9,882 bases of DNA from Deltaproteobacteria bacterium (lineage in GTDB: Bacteria > Desulfobacterota > DSM-4660 > Desulfatiglandales > HGW-15): NCBI GenBank assembly GCA_016932235.1, contig JAFGDF010000175.1, positions 1 to 9,882 on the forward strand, written 5' to 3'. The position numbers and the translations under genes were made by a program. The notes under the pieces were generated by a model. That model saw only the letters and a program-made list of their open reading frames with translations, ran no database searches and was not told the DNA's origin. Numbering within the stretch: position 1 is the first letter of the stretch; every line of letters begins with the position of its first letter. Positions 7,884 through 9,882 of the stretch are shown in pieces.

Positions 7884-8696
7884 TTATTTATGTCGTTCAC
7901 TATAATAATTTTGATTAACATTAATTAAATCAAGGTCAAGGCTGAAATATTTTTTAAGGACCGTATTGAATTCATCATCATTCTCAATGATCTTCTCTGT
8001 TATATCTCCGTTAGCTGCAATCTTAAACCCCATATCAGTCAGAGTGATCCTGCCTTCCTTGGTCGGCTTTGTGCACATCCTCATTTTAACAAAAAAAGAC
8101 CCCGGAAACGTCGCGGTGAAATGGTTCGACATGATAAAATCCATGGGGTAACATCTGTTCAGTGTAAAGGCATACATGGGCATGTATTTGCCTGCTATCT
8201 TCTTCTGCAGTACATAGCCGTATTCCGGATCCTTCAGCAGGCGATAGGTGTGTGCAGACTGCTCCTGATCCAGGCCTTCCTTCAATATTAACGGCGCGAT
8301 TATGCCGTCATGGCCAAAACCCACATCCGCAAGCCATATCCTGCTATTAATTTCGACCAGCAGTACCTGATGTGTCTTTGCGTTATAATTAATGCCGTCA
8401 ATTGTTCCCCTTGCCAGCAGGTCTGTAACCTTAAAACCCAATTTTTGAAGGACAAGGGAAAAGAGGCCGTTCATCTCAAAACAGTATCCGCCCCGTCTGT
8501 TTTTAACGATTTTATTAAATAAAGACACCTCGTCCAGCAAAACAGGTTTTCCATAATATACATCCAGGTTTTCAAAAGGAATATTCAAGGTGTGGGCAAT
8601 ATGCAATTCCCGGAGATTATCCTCAGAAATACCCGTTCCTCCGGTGTATTTGATTCTTTCAAGATACTTGTCCATGTTAAAAATTGCATCAGTCAT
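7884..8696 (-). CDS. nat: Arylamine N-acetyltransferase (NAT family), 270 aa
   Basis: This is a cytoplasmic enzyme that transfers acetyl or a related acyl group from acyl-CoA to arylamines, hydrazines or similar amines through a cysteine intermediate. The catalytic triad is intact: C72 in RRGGYCFEMNGLF, H109 in KTHQVLLV and D124 in IWLADVGFG. The N-terminal signature YLERIKYTG and IPFENLDVYYG (about 39-49) also fit the family, and length is normal. The start ATG (8694-8696 on the minus strand) is preceded by AAGGGAT, giving a reasonable ribosome binding site; M8 is an alternative. The gene is convergent with the MFS gene and stands alone. The C-terminal residues YSERHK and the stop codon are provided by the end of the MITE-like element, so the native C-terminus has probably been replaced. 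Composition is AT-rich like the MFS gene. A physiological substrate cannot be told. Confidence 0.95.
   Translation of the reverse strand: MTDAIFNMDKYLERIKYTGGTGISEDNLRELHIAHTLNIPFENLDVYYGKPVLLDEVSLFNKIVKNRRGGYCFEMNGLFSLVLQKLGFKVTDLLARGTIDGINYNAKTHQVLLVEINSRIWLADVGFGHDGIIAPLILKEGLDQEQSAHTYRLLKDPEYGYVLQKKIAGKYMPMYAFTLNRCYPMDFIMSNHFTATFPGSFFVKMRMCTKPTKEGRITLTDMGFKIAANGDITEKIIENDDEFNTVLKKYFSLDLDLINVNQNYYSERHK
7892..7904 (-). repeat. Right terminal inverted repeat of the MITE-like element
   Basis: Perfect 13-bp match to the left end on the opposite strand. Read on the minus strand, this end encodes the last residues of the acetyltransferase (YSERHK-stop). Confidence 0.85.
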
Positions 8697-8821
8697 TGTC
8701 TTATCCCTTAATGTAGCTCATGGATGTTTGCGTATAATATAAACCTTCAATGCCCATTAGTTTGATATCATGTAAATCGTGCCTCAGGCAATCTATTTTA
8801 TAATTTGTTTTCTTTATTACT

Positions 8822-8850
8822 TTGACACATTAGGGTAAAATTTTTATACT
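8822..8850 (+). promoter_or_regulatory. Sigma70 promoter upstream of the acyl-CoA dehydrogenase region
   Basis: TTGACA (8822-8827), 17-nt spacer, TATACT (8845-8850): near consensus. From T8821 through TATACTT it matches the selenoprotein promoter (from 3945) at 26 of 31 positions, including AGGGTAA within the spacer. Confidence 0.85.
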
Positions 8851-8889
8851 TATTCCCAAAAAAAGTTATTATCAAAAAGGAGGCATACA

Positions 8890-9054
8890 ATGACCGGGAC
8901 GAATCTATTTGGCAATGAAAAATGTAAAGGTCTTGATGACTTTTTTCGGCCCGAACACCTGATATCATCTGAAACCAGATTGTTCTGCAAGACCCTGAGA
9001 AGATTTGTGGAAAAAGAGGTGCTGCCCCACGAAGATAAGATGGACGAATTCTGA
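8890..9054 (+). pseudogene. Truncated acyl-CoA dehydrogenase N-terminus, 54 codons
   Basis: The ATG follows AAAAGGAGG (ending 8883) by 6 nt, and the frame closes at TGA 9052-9054. The 54-residue product ends with LFCKTLRRFVEKEVLPHEDK, the typical first helix of an acyl-CoA dehydrogenase. It resembles the next gene's AKAMRVFVEKEIMPVRHQ, and both share the 15-base stretch TTTGTGGAAAAAGAG (9004-9018 and 9200-9214). No further dehydrogenase domain follows in any frame before the next gene, so it looks like a remnant of a paralogous gene that kept its promoter and ribosome binding site. It might instead be a translated leader peptide. An isolated N-terminal helix could not be enzymatically active. 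Confidence 0.6.
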
Positions 9055-9060
9055 TTGATA

Positions 9061-9082
9061 CTTCACCGCTTGCGGTGCGAAG
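9061..9082 (+). other. Hairpin between the gene fragment and the acyl-CoA dehydrogenase
   Basis: CACCGC (9064-9069) pairs with GCGGTG (9072-9077). CTT (9061-9063) and AAG (9080-9082) extend the stem across a 2-nt bulge. No clear T tract follows, so it may be a weak terminator, a processing site or debris of the truncated gene. Confidence 0.4.
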
Positions 9083-9124
9083 CTTCATTGTTCATAAATT
9101 AAACCATTTTCAGAGAGGTAGACC

Positions 9125-9882
9125 ATGGACTATTGGAATAACTATGTAGGCGTCTTTTTGAAGGAAGAAGACGTCGAAATGGCAAAGGCGATGCGTGTTT
9201 TTGTGGAAAAAGAGATCATGCCCGTGCGTCATCAGATTGATGATGACAGGGATCACTCGTTGATAACCAGTATCCTGCAGGGATTGACGAGTATAGGCAT
9301 GCACAAGGGGCCCTTCCCGCCCGAGTATGGCGGAATGGGTTCTTCATCGGTAGTGACCAGCAGCGTTCTGCATGAGGAGCTCTCCCGTGGAGACAGCGGT
9401 ATTTGCACCGCGTTCAACGTCACGGCATGGGCATTTTTCCCCGCGCTTATCGGCGGTAACAAGAAGGTGCTGGACACCTTTGCCCCCATGTTCTGTGGCG
9501 ACGAGCTGAAGCTGGGCTGTTTTGCCATGACCGAGCCGGGCGGGCCTCATGGTGGCGGCGGCTGCGATATTGAAAATCCGTCCCTGCACGGGAAGAAAAT
9601 CAGGACCATAGCCAAACTCGACGGGGACGAATGGATCATCAACGGACTGAAGATGTGGACATCCAACAGCGGAGTGGCGGACCTTTATTGTGTCCTCTGC
9701 ACCACCGATCCGAAGCAGGGAGACGAGGGAATAGCTCTTATTTATGTTCCCGCGGACGCGAAGGGCCTCTCTTTCGGCAAATGGGAACGTAAGGCAGGCA
9801 TGGAAGCTGACGTCAACAGCCCCATGTTTCTTGAGGATGTGAGGGTCCCCAGGGATTACCGGGCCGCAGGTCCGGGAAAGGA
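9125..9882 (+). CDS. Acyl-CoA dehydrogenase family protein, N-terminal 252 aa, runs off the window
   Basis: A flavoenzyme that oxidises acyl-CoA to enoyl-CoA (FAD-dependent, passing electrons to ETF), or a family relative. The visible part covers the N-terminal helical domain (FVEKEIMPVRHQID, PEYGGMG at 66-72, VLHEELSRGDSGI) and the middle beta domain (GCFAMTEPGG at 131-140, IINGLKMWTSNSG at 171-183, FLEDVRVP at 235-242). The C-terminal helical domain with the catalytic base lies beyond the edge, so activity cannot be judged. The segment between TEPG and the next strand is longer and glycine-rich (PHGGGGCDIENPSLHGKK) than in common members, which have TEPxAGSD. ATG 9125 follows GAGAGG (9113-9118) by 6 nt. 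The frame is open to the last base. The nearest promoter is at 8822, through the truncated relative. Confidence 0.93.
   Translation, partial: MDYWNNYVGVFLKEEDVEMAKAMRVFVEKEIMPVRHQIDDDRDHSLITSILQGLTSIGMHKGPFPPEYGGMGSSSVVTSSVLHEELSRGDSGICTAFNVTAWAFFPALIGGNKKVLDTFAPMFCGDELKLGCFAMTEPGGPHGGGGCDIENPSLHGKKIRTIAKLDGDEWIINGLKMWTSNSGVADLYCVLCTTDPKQGDEGIALIYVPADAKGLSFGKWERKAGMEADVNSPMFLEDVRVPRDYRAAGPGK

Larger units (their letters stand above)
7586..7904. mobile_element. MITE-like palindromic element, 319 bp, non-coding
   Basis: The ends are perfect 13-bp inverted repeats: TATAGTGAACGAC (7586-7598) and GTCGTTCACTATA (7892-7904). If the outer TA on each side is the target duplication, the element resembles MITEs mobilised by IS630/Tc1-mariner transposases. 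Internal arms also pair: 7639-7673 (GTCCGGGAGAAACTC..) with 7817-7852 (..GAGTTTATCCCGGAC), about 35 nt with few mismatches, and AGGCGGGCGG (7708-7717) with CCGCCCGCCT (7773-7782). The whole interval therefore folds into one long imperfect hairpin with side hairpins (for example GTAGCC 7857-7862 with GGCTAC 7878-7883). It has no credible ORF. It fills the whole gap between two convergent genes and may act as a bidirectional terminator. The assignment rests on structure only; other copies are not visible here. Confidence 0.75.

Noticed and set aside
7586..7904. CRISPR array or tRNA/rRNA gene in the gap
   Set aside because: The repeats are inverted, not direct and regularly spaced, and no cloverleaf or rRNA-like sequence is present.
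9052..9054. Second selenocysteine UGA at the end of the 54-codon ORF
   Set aside because: Readthrough adds only 15 residues before TAA, with no U-x-x-C or family similarity. The hairpin downstream lacks the GG/GU loop seen in SECIS elements.
8798..9088. Minus-strand 96-codon ORF across the promoter region
   Set aside because: It covers a clear plus-strand promoter and ribosome binding site, and its sequence resembles no family.

Overview
The window looks like a piece of chromosome from a Gram-negative, selenocysteine-using bacterium. The outer membrane is implied by a full-length TonB-dependent receptor and several Sec-type signal peptides. Selenocysteine use is implied by an in-frame UGA followed by a SECIS-like hairpin. 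The mix of a UGSC-family selenoprotein, acyl-CoA dehydrogenases and mixed GC content would fit Desulfobacterota or relatives, but that placement is inference only.

Layout, left to right. (1) 73-984: exported DUF8021/NTF2-like protein. (2) 985-1223: sigma70-type promoter and a long, hairpin-containing leader. (3) 1224-3794: TonB-dependent receptor, followed by two tandem hairpins, the second a likely terminator (3901-3947). (4) A promoter at 3946-3974 drives a probable three-gene operon. Its first gene, 4034-5809, is a 591-residue exported selenoprotein with UGA at codon 123 (motif U-S-S-C, UGSC-like domain plus a conserved C-terminal domain). The second, 5823-6392, is a small exported DUF4352-like protein. 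The third, 6433-7569, is an MFS transporter that begins at TTG. (5) 7586-7904: a 319-bp MITE-like palindromic element with 13-bp perfect terminal inverted repeats and TA ends, between convergent genes. (6) 7884-8696 on the minus strand: arylamine N-acetyltransferase, whose last codons and stop come from the element. (7) A second promoter (8822-8850) closely resembling the one at 3946 drives a 54-codon fragment of an acyl-CoA dehydrogenase N-terminus and then a full-looking acyl-CoA dehydrogenase that runs off the window end (9125-9882).

Working together (inference): the receptor would import a scarce or bulky ligand across the outer membrane. The exported selenoprotein, the DUF4352-like protein and the DUF8021 protein would act on or bind it in the periplasm. 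The MFS carrier would move it across the inner membrane, and the acyl-CoA dehydrogenase would act on CoA-linked intermediates in the cytoplasm. The substrate cannot be read from the sequence. The central point is that 4034-5809 is one selenoprotein gene; conventional gene calling would split it into a short fragment and a separate gene with a GTG start.
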